11,744 bases of DNA. Source: an uncultured Sphingomonadales bacterium (lineage in GTDB: Bacteria; Pseudomonadota; Alphaproteobacteria; Sphingomonadales; Sphingomonadaceae). The stretch is taken from assembly GCA_937898525.1 (NCBI GenBank), contig CALCBC010000094.1:1-11744 (forward strand), read 5' to 3'. The translations under genes were made by a program, and so were the position numbers. This document shows, one piece after another, positions 1 through 6,355 of this stretch. Under the pieces are notes generated by a model, which did no database searches, had not been told where the DNA came from, and worked only from the letters and a program-made list of their open reading frames with translations. How positions within the stretch are numbered: the stretch's first letter is position 1; each line of letters begins with the position of its first letter.

Positions 1-115
1 GCCATTCGCCGGCCATGCCCTTGATGATCGCATCGCCGATCGAGAGCGTGCAGAAGCCCGCCAGCGCGTAGAGGAGGCCGGCCCGGTCGGATGGAGTGTT
101 TGGAAGCATCTTCAT
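1..115 (-). CDS. EamA/DMT-family membrane permease, N-terminal fragment
   Basis: Reading leftwards from the ATG at 115-113, 38 codons stay open to the window edge, so the gene is cut off. A second in-frame ATG lies two codons later at 109-107. After a short polar start (MKMLPNTPSDR) comes a hydrophobic stretch, LLYALAGFCTLSIGDAIIKG, ending in MAGEW. This matches the first helix of drug/metabolite transporters of the EamA family, where a small-residue helix with a G-D-A-x-x-K turn is typical. Such permeases usually have ten helices in two homologous halves and carry small metabolites across the inner membrane; the substrate cannot be told. The gene diverges from the ligase-like gene at 256 across 140 bases. 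No strong Shine-Dalgarno sequence is visible. With only 38 residues, the family call rests on the first helix alone. Confidence 0.6.
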   Translation of the reverse strand, partial: MKMLPNTPSDRAGLLYALAGFCTLSIGDAIIKGMAGEW

Positions 116-255
116 GTCGGACTTTCGCGGTCGCTAGGACTCCATCGCGCGCTGGGCAATCGTTGGCCGGGACTCGGCGAGGAATATTGAATTAACCAAA
201 ACTTCAACGCGATCATGCTCTACCGCTCGCCAGTCTGGGTTGGGCGGGCCGAAAA
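116..255. promoter_or_regulatory. Divergent intergenic region, probable promoters for both flanking genes
   Basis: This is the only stretch separating the divergent permease (minus) and ligase-like gene (plus), so promoters for both should lie here. An AT-rich patch at about 183-207 stands out from the GC-rich surroundings and contains the short inverted repeat TTGAA (187-191) / TTCAA (203-207). Plus-strand TTGAAT (187-192) followed after 18 bases by GATCAT is a poor sigma-70 match, and I do not assert it. The region call rests on the arrangement and base composition, not on clear boxes. Confidence 0.3.
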
Positions 256-1587
256 ATGCAGATCACGGAGTCCTCGCGAGAACTCGGCTCGGAATCCGGC
301 CGCCGTCTTGCGGTGGCGGATGGAGCCGCCTGGCTTCTGGTCGCCGCGTGCCCCGTTCTGTTCGCGGTCGCGACCTGGCCCATCCCTGGTTGGGCCGCAC
401 AGGACACCATCCGCCATTTCTCCCTGCCGATCATCGCGATCGAGACGATCATCGTCCTCGTTGCCTTCGGGCGCGGATTTCAGCTCGACCAAGCGTTGCT
501 GCGATTGCCCGCGTGGTCGAAAACAGCACTGGCAGTTCTGATTGCGGTGGCTGTCGGCACGGCTGTGCTGGTTGCCGCCGACACACACGGTGCGGTGGCG
601 CGGACCTGTAGTTCCATCATTCACGTGCTCTTTGCACTGGCGCTGGTGCATCTCTTCGAAACGGCCTGGCGTCCGTTGGTCGCACAGGTCTGGGTCGCAA
701 TCGCGCTCGGAACGATGGGTTTCGGCTTGGTTCTCGGGCTGTTCGTGAGCTCGACTGCCCCACCCGAGACTTTCGAATGGCCTGTGTTCTATCTCGCCGT
801 GACCAACGCCCGTCAGCTCGGCTTCTATTCCGTCGTCGGAGCCTGCGCCGCTTTCGGGGTCGCCCTTGGCTCATCCGATCATCGACGCTTTCTGGCATGG
901 CTCGCGATAGCGAGCGCTATGCTCGGCATTTCCTTCTGGTCGGGCACCCGGAGCTCCATCGTGGCATTCGTGGCGGCTTTCGCCATTGGCGCCCGGCTAT
1001 TCCCAGCCCTACGACGAGCGAAAGCGATGGCGGGTATGCTATTGTCGCTTTTCGGTGGTCTCGCGATCGGCCTCGCTAGTCCCACTCCTCATCCGATGTT
1101 CGGCCCACTCCGGATGCTTGTGTCGTCAAGCTCTGACGATCCGGGATCCGGCCGTACTGAGATTTGGCTGGGAACCTTGCGTGTCTTCCGCGACAAGCCC
1201 CTTTTTGGATACGGTGAAAGCCAGTTCCGGCTTCTCGTTCCGGAAGTCCACGGGGCGTACAATCACCCTCACAACTGGATGCTGCAGATCCTCTTTCAAT
1301 GGGGCTTAGTAGGCGCGTTCTGCTATTTCGCTCTGGCCGCACTCGTCTGGATCCACTTTGAAAGAAGTGTGCGGGACCTGGGAGATTCCGCTCTGCCGGC
1401 TTACCTGGTTGCCATCAGCCTGTTGGTATATGCCCTCTACGAGGGCACGCTCTATCACCCCTACCCGATTGCGATGCTCGCCCTGGCGATAACGTGGGCC
1501 ATCGCGGCCGCCTCCCGCCCAAACTTGTACCCACTCGTCGCGGGAACGTCAGCCAGAACGGCTGCGGATTCGGGATCGCGGGATTGA
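256..1587 (+). CDS. O-antigen ligase / polymerase family membrane protein
   Basis: A 443-residue polytopic membrane protein, probably with 10-12 helices, of the O-antigen ligase/polymerase superfamily (Wzy_C, PF04932). Members move or polymerise glycans carried on undecaprenyl diphosphate at the periplasmic face of the inner membrane. Family signs are SGTRSSIVA (229-237), SGRTEIW (298-304) before the large periplasmic loop, and NHPHNWMLQILFQWGLVG (336-353), the His-rich segment followed by a helix. Length fits the family. The ATG at 256 follows a purine-rich GGGCGGGCCGAAAA; no earlier in-frame start is convincing. Only 4 bases separate it from the PAP2 gene, so the two are probably co-transcribed. 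GC is lower than downstream, and a rare TTA codon occurs (GGC TTA GTA, near 1305). It cannot be told from sequence whether this is a true LPS ligase (WaaL), a Wzy polymerase, or an exopolysaccharide or protein-glycosylation enzyme. Confidence 0.82.
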   Translation: MQITESSRELGSESGRRLAVADGAAWLLVAACPVLFAVATWPIPGWAAQDTIRHFSLPIIAIETIIVLVAFGRGFQLDQALLRLPAWSKTALAVLIAVAVGTAVLVAADTHGAVARTCSSIIHVLFALALVHLFETAWRPLVAQVWVAIALGTMGFGLVLGLFVSSTAPPETFEWPVFYLAVTNARQLGFYSVVGACAAFGVALGSSDHRRFLAWLAIASAMLGISFWSGTRSSIVAFVAAFAIGARLFPALRRAKAMAGMLLSLFGGLAIGLASPTPHPMFGPLRMLVSSSSDDPGSGRTEIWLGTLRVFRDKPLFGYGESQFRLLVPEVHGAYNHPHNWMLQILFQWGLVGAFCYFALAALVWIHFERSVRDLGDSALPAYLVAISLLVYALYEGTLYHPYPIAMLALAITWAIAAASRPNLYPLVAGTSARTAADSGSRD

Positions 1588-1591
1588 TCTC

Positions 1592-2653
1592 ATGAGACAG
1601 TTGATTCGGGAACGGCCGGAACTCGTTTTCACGCTCGCTTTCCTCGCGACCACGATTGCGGTCGGTGCTGCGCTCGGGCTTCCCTTCACGTTCCCCGCGG
1701 GAGAGCGGGCTGCGTTCATAGGAATTCACTATCTCTACCCGCTTCTCGGACTGGCCATTTGGGGAGGAGTCGCACTGTTCGGCCAGCGGGAGAGCCTCAC
1801 GGCCACGTTCTTTGTGGCCTTACCTTGCTACGCGATCATTCTGCTGTGCCACTTCAACCTGAAGCTATGGATTCCTCACATAAATCCACTGCTCTGGGAC
1901 GGACTTTACTGGCGCCTCGACGAAGCGGCTCGGCCGCTGGTCGATACATGCTTCGTACTGCGCGAGACGCTCGCTCCTTTGATCCCGCTTGAAAGCAATT
2001 TCTACATGGTGGGTTTTATCACCATGTTCTATCTCAGCTTTTGCTTACACGCACTACGGGACACGCATTCGTTCCGCACTCTTTTTCTCGCGGCACTATT
2101 GTTCCAGGGAATGGGCGCGATCGCCTATGTGATCATGCCCGCCCTAGGCCCCTTCGTCTTCGAAGCCGGCGTCGAGCCCATGCAGACCGCGGCACAACAG
2201 GGAATGCTTGAGGCCTATCGTGCGAACGTGGCAGAAGGCGCCGCGTGGATCGAAGCCAACGGCGCCACGCACCTCACTGTAGGCGTGGCGGCAATGCCCT
2301 CCCTACACACTGGCGGATCGTTCCTTTTCCTGCTCTTCGCCTGGCGCTACGCCCGGGTCCTGACGCCAATCTACGTGCTGCTGTTCGCGTTCATCGCGAT
2401 CGATGCTGTCGCCTCGCGCTGGCACTATCTCATCGACTTGCCGGCGGGGGTCGCATTGGCCTGGGTCAGCGCGTGGGCAGCTGAACGGCTCAACCGATCC
2501 GCTGATGCGCCGAGCACGGCCTCTCCCTCCTTAGCGCCGACCGTCGATCCGAACGCGAACGCCGGAGGCCAGCACGCAGCCTTCGAGCGAGCTCCGCGAC
2601 TTGCGCATTTAGAGAGTATCAACGTTCGTAATCTATTCACCAAACCTCGATAG
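1592..2653 (+). CDS. PAP2-superfamily phosphatase/transferase, Aur1/Ipt1-like
   Basis: A 353-residue membrane protein of the PAP2_3 (inositol phosphorylceramide synthase-like) branch of the PAP2 superfamily. These enzymes remove or transfer phosphate head groups on lipids at the outer face of the inner membrane. Landmarks: IPHINPLLWD (94-103), PALGP (183-187), PSLHT with catalytic-type His239 (236-240), and SRWHYLID (275-282) supplying Arg276, His278 and Asp282 in the usual R...HxxxD order. The last 50 or so residues are polar and low-complexity (proline, alanine, serine), probably cytoplasmic tail. The ATG at 1592 comes 4 bases after the ligase-like stop, which suggests coupling. At least four TTA leucine codons occur, against none noticed in cpaF; a spot count at 1861-1920 gives 31 of 60 GC, against 38 of 60 at 3301-3360. 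Substrate is unknown: undecaprenyl diphosphate, a phosphatidate-type lipid or a sphingolipid head group are all possible. Confidence 0.8.
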   Translation: MRQLIRERPELVFTLAFLATTIAVGAALGLPFTFPAGERAAFIGIHYLYPLLGLAIWGGVALFGQRESLTATFFVALPCYAIILLCHFNLKLWIPHINPLLWDGLYWRLDEAARPLVDTCFVLRETLAPLIPLESNFYMVGFITMFYLSFCLHALRDTHSFRTLFLAALLFQGMGAIAYVIMPALGPFVFEAGVEPMQTAAQQGMLEAYRANVAEGAAWIEANGATHLTVGVAAMPSLHTGGSFLFLLFAWRYARVLTPIYVLLFAFIAIDAVASRWHYLIDLPAGVALAWVSAWAAERLNRSADAPSTASPSLAPTVDPNANAGGQHAAFERAPRLAHLESINVRNLFTKPR

Positions 2654-2705
2654 CGACCCCTCGCCATGTCGCTCGACAATCGGTTGTAGAATACCAAGGA
2701 CGCCC

Positions 2706-2710
2706 AGGAG
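2706..2710 (+). promoter_or_regulatory. Shine-Dalgarno sequence of the cpaF gene
   Basis: AGGAG lies 6 bases before the ATG at 2717. This supports the chosen start, which gives the protein a long low-complexity N-terminus not itself confirmed by a known domain. The 63-base gap from the PAP2 stop shows no convincing sigma-70 promoter; TAGAAT at 2687-2692 has no matching -35 box. Confidence 0.6.
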
Positions 2711-2716
2711 CGGTAA

Positions 2717-4252
2717 ATGAGCGCATTCGGACGGAAGAACGGCGTAAGCGGAATGCAGCCCGGCGCCCGCCCGACTTTCGGCGTCGCGAAGCCGATGAAG
2801 GGTGGGCCGGTGCCTGCCGCGCGGATGCCTTCGCCGGGCGGGGATCAGTTTCCGCCGCTTCCCTCCGAGCTGGAGCCGGTCGGCTCGGGGGCGGAACCCG
2901 CCGGCGGCGGCGCGCATCGCGCCGACGCGATGAGCCGGCTCGCCGAGCGCGTCAACGCCTCGACCGACGCCACCTCGGAGATTGGCGGCTTCGAGGCTTC
3001 GGTTCACAAGATCAAGGAACAGGTGCTCCCGCGCCTGCTCGAGCGCGTCGACCCCGAAGCGGCCGCGACTCTGAGCAAGGACGAGCTCAGCGAGGAGTTT
3101 CGCCCGATCATCATGGAGGTGCTGACCGAGCTCAAGGTCACCCTCAACCGCCGCGAGCAGTTCGCGCTCGAGAAGGTGCTGATCGACGAGCTGCTCGGTT
3201 TCGGCCCGCTCGAGGAGCTGCTCAACGACCCCGACATCTCCGACATCATGGTCAACGGGCCGAACCAGACTTACGTCGAGAAGAAGGGCAAGCTGCAGCT
3301 CGCGCCGATCCAGTTCCGCGACGAGCAGCACCTGTTCCAGATCGCCCAGCGTATCGTGAACCAGGTCGGCCGCCGCGTCGACCAGACCACGCCGCTCGCC
3401 GACGCTCGCCTCAAGGATGGCAGCCGCGTCAACGTGATCGTCCCGCCGCTCTCGCTGCGCGGCACCGCGATCTCGATCCGCAAGTTCTCCGAGAAGCCGA
3501 TTACGCTCGACATGCTGCGCGACTTCGGCTCGATGTCGGACAAGATGTGCACCGCGCTCAAGATCGCGGGCGCCTGCCGCATGAACATCGTCATCTCCGG
3601 CGGCACCGGCTCGGGCAAGACGACGATGCTCAACGCGCTGTCGAAGATGATCGACCCCGGCGAACGCGTGCTGACGATCGAGGACGCTGCCGAGCTTCGC
3701 CTGCAGCAGCCGCACTGGCTGCCGCTCGAAACCCGCCCGCCGAACCTCGAGGGCCAGGGCGCGATCACCATCGGCGACCTGGTCAAGAACGCGCTGCGCA
3801 TGCGCCCGGACCGGATCATCCTGGGCGAGATTCGCGGCGCCGAGTGCTTCGACCTGCTCGCCGCCATGAACACCGGCCACGACGGCTCGATGTGCACGCT
3901 TCACGCGAACAGCCCGCGCGAGTGCCTCGGCCGCATGGAAAACATGATCATGATGGGTGACATCAAGATCCCGAAGGAGGCGATCAGCCGGCAGATCGCC
4001 GAATCGGTCGACCTGATCGTCCAGGTGAAGCGCCTGCGCGACGGTTCGCGCCGCACGACCAACATCACCGAGGTGATCGGCATGGAAGGCGACGTGATCG
4101 TCACCCAGGAGCTGTTCGCCTTCGAATACCTCGACGAGACCGAGGACGGAAAGATCATCGGCGAGTTCCGCTCGTCGGGTCTGCGCCCGTACACGCTCGA
4201 GAAGGCGCGGCAGTTCGGGTTCGACCAGGCGTACCTGGAGGCTTGCCTCTAG
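2717..4252 (+). CDS. cpaF: CpaF-family secretion/pilus ATPase (VirB11-like, Tad system)
   Basis: A 511-residue cytoplasmic hexameric ATPase of the type II/IV secretion family (T2SSE, PF00437). CpaF/TadA proteins power assembly of Flp/Tad pili. Residues 1 to about 85 are rich in Gly, Pro and Ala and look disordered; a helical N-terminal domain precedes the core, starting near KIKEQVLPRLLERV. The core shows Walker A GGTGSGKTT (295-303, Lys301), Walker B with Glu371 in RIILGEIRG (366-374), and the His box TGHDGSMCTLHAN (386-398). All catalytic motifs are intact. The start is fixed by AGGAG at 2706-2710. Codon use is typical of a GC-rich genome, unlike the preceding two genes. No cpaB/C/D/E, tadB/C or pilin gene is in the window, so it is either at the edge of a scattered tad locus or a stand-alone copy. 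The family is secure; the exact pilus system is inferred. Confidence 0.93.
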   Translation: MSAFGRKNGVSGMQPGARPTFGVAKPMKGGPVPAARMPSPGGDQFPPLPSELEPVGSGAEPAGGGAHRADAMSRLAERVNASTDATSEIGGFEASVHKIKEQVLPRLLERVDPEAAATLSKDELSEEFRPIIMEVLTELKVTLNRREQFALEKVLIDELLGFGPLEELLNDPDISDIMVNGPNQTYVEKKGKLQLAPIQFRDEQHLFQIAQRIVNQVGRRVDQTTPLADARLKDGSRVNVIVPPLSLRGTAISIRKFSEKPITLDMLRDFGSMSDKMCTALKIAGACRMNIVISGGTGSGKTTMLNALSKMIDPGERVLTIEDAAELRLQQPHWLPLETRPPNLEGQGAITIGDLVKNALRMRPDRIILGEIRGAECFDLLAAMNTGHDGSMCTLHANSPRECLGRMENMIMMGDIKIPKEAISRQIAESVDLIVQVKRLRDGSRRTTNITEVIGMEGDVIVTQELFAFEYLDETEDGKIIGEFRSSGLRPYTLEKARQFGFDQAYLEACL

Positions 4253-4260
4253 GGGGGAGA

Positions 4261-4276
4261 GAGGGGACCTCCCCTC
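4261..4276. terminator. Possible hairpin between convergent genes
   Basis: GAGGGG (4261-4266) and CCCCTC (4271-4276) form a 6-bp GC-only stem with an ACCT loop, just after the cpaF stop and before the end of the convergent small membrane gene. A short run of T follows at 4283-4285. The stem is short and the T-run weak, so this is only a candidate end point for cpaF transcription. Confidence 0.3.
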
Positions 4277-4283
4277 CCCGCCT

Positions 4284-4514
4284 TTACCCGCGAATCCAGC
4301 CCATCACGCCGAGCACGAGCAGCGTCACGCCGGGGAAGAACGCGAGGAAGAACACCGTCGTCCATGGCACGAAGCCGACCGCGTCGATCCGCGAACGGCG
4401 CAGGCGGCGGCGCTCGGCCAGCACCGAAAACACGGCGAGCAGGAGAAACAGGCTGCCGGCGATGGCGGCCAGCGTCGCGTCGCTCGCGAACAGCAGGAAT
4501 TCGGGTTCCCTCAC
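4284..4514 (-). CDS. Small two-helix membrane protein, unknown function
   Basis: I do not recognise a named family. From the GTG at 4514-4512 the product is 76 residues, beginning MREPEFLLFASDATLAA. Two hydrophobic helices are clear: about residues 11-30 (LAAIAGSLFLLLAVFSVLAE) and 49-70 (WTTVFFLAFFPGVTLLVLG), joined by a strongly basic loop (RRRLRRSR), which the positive-inside rule places in the cytoplasm. An in-frame TTG at 4550 would add 12 residues of basic, GC-driven sequence; I prefer the GTG because conserved-looking hydrophobic sequence starts soon after it. Neither start has a clear Shine-Dalgarno sequence, so the mRNA may be leaderless. The gene is convergent with cpaF and divergent from the EamA gene at 4588. 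Hydropathy and charge pattern support real coding; function cannot be given. Confidence 0.6.
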   Translation of the reverse strand: MREPEFLLFASDATLAAIAGSLFLLLAVFSVLAERRRLRRSRIDAVGFVPWTTVFFLAFFPGVTLLVLGVMGWIRG

Positions 4515-4587
4515 GCGCCGCGATATGGGGAGTCGGAGGCGAGCCGGCAACGCTTGATCGCGCGGCGCGCCCGCCTATGGCGGCTGC

Positions 4588-5502
4588 GTGCAAGCCGCTC
4601 CCGCCCGCCGCCCTCTCCTCGCCCTGCTGATCCGGCTCGGCGCGATCGCCGCGCTGGCGACGATGTCGGCGCTGATCAAGCTCGCGTCCGAGCACGGCAT
4701 CCACCTGCTCGAGATCATGTTCTGGCGGCAGTTTCTGACGATCCCGATCGCGATCGCCTGGGTGCTCGCGACCAGCGGTCTCGCGACGCTGGCGACCAAC
4801 CGCCCGGGCACGCATTTCCTGCGCGGGCTCTACGGCACGGTCGGGATGGTCCTGAACTTCGGCGCGGTGATCCTGCTGCCGCTGGCCGAGGCGACGACAA
4901 TCAACTTCACCGTGCCGATCTGGGCGGTGCTGCTGTCGATTGTGCTGCTCAGGGAGAAAGTCGGCGTTTGGCGCTGGTCGGCCGTCGCGCTTGGCTTCCT
5001 CGGCATCGTGGTGATCGCGCAACCGGGCGGCGGGCATTTCCCACTATACGGCGCGCTCGTCGCGCTCGGCGGCGCGTTCATGATCGCGCTGATCTCGATC
5101 CAGATCGCCGACCTCAACCGGACCGACAAGCCGCTGACGATCGTGTTCTACTTCGCGTTGTTCAGCACACTGGTCACCGCGCCCGCGCTGCCGTTCGTGT
5201 TCACACCGCACGACGCGACCGGGTGGTGGCTGCTGCTCGGAATCGGCCTCTCCGGCGCACTCGGGCAGCTGCTGCTCACCGCGGCACTCAGGTTCGGGAG
5301 CGTCGCAAGCGTGATCGTGATGGATTACTCTGGCCTGTTCTGGGCGACGCTCTACGGCTGGCTGCTGTTCGAGACGCTGCCGCCCGCGACGACCTGGCTC
5401 GGCGCGCCGCTGATCGTGATCGCCGGCCTGATTATCGCCTGGCGCGAGCACAAGCTCGCGCGACGAACCGCGCGGAAGGTCGGAGCAGCCGAAGGAACTT
5501 AA
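4588..5502 (+). CDS. EamA/DMT-family transporter
   Basis: A 304-residue integral membrane protein of the drug/metabolite transporter superfamily, with ten predicted helices in two EamA repeats (about residues 12-145 and 155-290). Typical features are the opening helix ending in MSALIKLASEHG, the conserved FWRQF at the start of the second helix (45-49), the end of repeat one with PIWAVLLSIVLLREKVG, and the matching repeat-two end SGLFWATLYGWLLFETLP. These permeases export or exchange small metabolites; the substrate is not predictable. The start is GTG at 4588; the nearby ATG at 4577 is out of frame. Charges cluster at the C-terminus (REHKLARRTARK), probably cytoplasmic. The last codons overlap the -35 part of the candidate promoter of the next gene. 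A second, partial member of the superfamily sits at the left end of the window. Confidence 0.88.
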   Translation: MQAAPARRPLLALLIRLGAIAALATMSALIKLASEHGIHLLEIMFWRQFLTIPIAIAWVLATSGLATLATNRPGTHFLRGLYGTVGMVLNFGAVILLPLAEATTINFTVPIWAVLLSIVLLREKVGVWRWSAVALGFLGIVVIAQPGGGHFPLYGALVALGGAFMIALISIQIADLNRTDKPLTIVFYFALFSTLVTAPALPFVFTPHDATGWWLLLGIGLSGALGQLLLTAALRFGSVASVIVMDYSGLFWATLYGWLLFETLPPATTWLGAPLIVIAGLIIAWREHKLARRTARKVGAAEGT

Positions 5503-5518
5503 CCAGAAGCGCCCGGTT
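5494..5518 (+). promoter_or_regulatory. EcfG-type general stress response promoter candidate
   Basis: GGAAC at 5494-5498, then 16 bases, then GGTT at 5515-5518 (followed by AT). Alphaproteobacterial general-stress sigma factors (EcfG/SigT) recognise GGAAC, a 16-17 base spacer and CGTT; here one -10 base differs. Transcription would start near 5525, giving a leader of about 40 bases before the ATG at 5564. The -35 box lies in the last codons of the EamA gene. The match is by eye and no EcfG regulator is in the window. Confidence 0.45.
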
Positions 5519-5549
5519 ATCCTTTCGACCACGCGAGTGGAACCGCCCG

Positions 5550-5555
5550 AAAGGA
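5550..5555 (+). promoter_or_regulatory. Shine-Dalgarno sequence of the entericidin-like gene
   Basis: AAAGGA ends 8 bases before the ATG at 5564. It is the strongest support, besides the protein itself, that this very short frame is translated. Confidence 0.55.
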
Positions 5556-5563
5556 CAACAACA

Positions 5564-5692
5564 ATGGTTCGCAAGATCATCCTGGCATTCGGAATTGCCG
5601 CGTTCTCGCTTGCCGCGTCGGCATGCAACACCGTCAAGGGCGTCGGTGAGGACATCGAATCCGTCGGCGAGGCGGGGGACGAGGCCATCTAG
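5564..5692 (+). CDS. Entericidin EcnA/B-family small lipoprotein
   Basis: A 42-residue protein. Residues 1-20 form a lipoprotein signal (basic MVRK, hydrophobic IILAFGIAAFSL, then AASA before Cys21). Cleavage before Cys21 would leave a mature lipoprotein of 22 residues, CNTVKGVGEDIESVGEAGDE and AI, which fits the entericidin pattern CNTxxGxGxDIxxxG (PF08085). In E. coli, EcnA and EcnB are stationary-phase lipoproteins described as an antidote/toxin pair. Only one copy is present here, so an antidote/toxin role is not implied; a stress-induced envelope lipoprotein is the safer description. The -3 position of the lipobox is Ala rather than Leu, a mild departure. It is preceded by AAAGGA and an EcfG-like promoter and followed by an intrinsic terminator, so it appears to be a single-gene transcript. 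Confidence 0.85.
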   Translation: MVRKIILAFGIAAFSLAASACNTVKGVGEDIESVGEAGDEAI

Positions 5693-5718
5693 GACAACCC
5701 CAACCCCAGGGTCGCAGG

Positions 5719-5750
5719 GCGCCCGTCGGAGCGATCCGGCGGGCGCTTTT
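5719..5750 (+). terminator. Intrinsic terminator after the entericidin-like gene
   Basis: GCGCCCGTCGG (5719-5729) pairs with CCGGCGGGCGC (5736-5746) in an 11-bp stem with one G-T wobble and a 6-base loop, followed by TTTT at 5747-5750. It lies 26 bases after the stop and works on the plus strand; the minus strand has no T-run after the stem, so it would not serve the convergent DUF938 gene as well. Confidence 0.85.
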
Positions 5751-5758
5751 CCTTGGAC

Positions 5759-6355
5759 TCAGCCCGGCTTGCGGTAGACGAGCGTGAGGTTGTTGGCGGG
5801 CATTGCCACGCGGCGGGTGCGTGCGAATCCGTGGCTCGCCGCCCGTTCGTCGAGCCATTCGCGGCGGCGCAGGCCGAATTCCGGATTCTGCCGCTTGAGC
5901 CAGGCATCGAACTCGAGGTTCGAAGGCGCGGTCTCGACCTCCGCTTCGAGATAGGGCCCGTAGAGCACCAGCGGCGCGCCTGGCGCGAGCAGCGCGGTGG
6001 CGCCTTCAAGCAGGCCCTCGGTCGCAGCGAGCGGGCTGATGTGGGCCATGTTGATGCATAGTACTGCGTCGGCCCGGGCAACCGGCCAGGGCGGCCTCGC
6101 CGCGTCGAGCGCGAGCGGTTCGCGCAGGTTGGCGAGTCCCGCCTCCCCGCGCCACGCGGCAATCGAGGCACAAGCCTCGGGGTCGGGATCGCTCGGCTGC
6201 CACTCGAGAGCGGGAAAGGTGCGCGCGAAGTGGACGGCATGCTCACCCGTGCCGCTGGCAGTCTCGAGCACCAGGCCAGCCGAGGGCAGTTCCTCTGCGA
6301 GAACAGCCGCGATCGGCTCGCGATTGCGACCGACGGCCGGGGCGGTTCGCTTCAT
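5759..6355 (-). CDS. DUF938-family SAM-dependent methyltransferase-like protein
   Basis: A 198-residue cytoplasmic protein of the DUF938 (UPF0585) family, which has a class I methyltransferase fold. The SAM-binding glycine loop is ETASGTGEHAVHFA (31-44). Other family signs are NMAHISP (102-108), LYGPY (131-135), SNLEFDAWLKRQNPEFGLR (145-163) and the C-terminal MPANNLTLVYRK (185-196). It lacks the extended C-terminal part of larger methyltransferases and matches DUF938 in length, so it is complete. Its ATG overlaps the TGA of the SDR gene in an ATGA (6352-6355), indicating translational coupling. The methyl acceptor is unknown. It is the last gene of the dgt-SDR-DUF938 unit and converges on the entericidin gene; no terminator with a T-run is visible on its strand. 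Confidence 0.88.
   Translation of the reverse strand: MKRTAPAVGRNREPIAAVLAEELPSAGLVLETASGTGEHAVHFARTFPALEWQPSDPDPEACASIAAWRGEAGLANLREPLALDAARPPWPVARADAVLCINMAHISPLAATEGLLEGATALLAPGAPLVLYGPYLEAEVETAPSNLEFDAWLKRQNPEFGLRRREWLDERAASHGFARTRRVAMPANNLTLVYRKPG

Noticed and set aside
2633..3904. Open frame of 423 codons on the minus strand opposite cpaF
   Set aside because: It runs opposite a gene with intact ATPase motifs, is highly charged and repetitive, and shows no domain. In GC-rich DNA such antisense frames stay open because of codon bias in the real gene.
5539..5543. Second GGAAC upstream of the entericidin gene
   Set aside because: No CGTT-like box lies 16-17 bases downstream, and the resulting start would leave almost no leader before the ATG.
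5564..5692. EcnA/EcnB-type antidote-toxin pair
   Set aside because: Only one entericidin-like frame is present; I found no second small lipoprotein on either side.
4554..5777. Open frame of 407 codons on the plus strand overlapping the EamA and entericidin genes
   Set aside because: Extremely Arg/Asp/Ala rich, with no hydrophobic or domain structure, and in conflict with two well-supported genes and the terminator.
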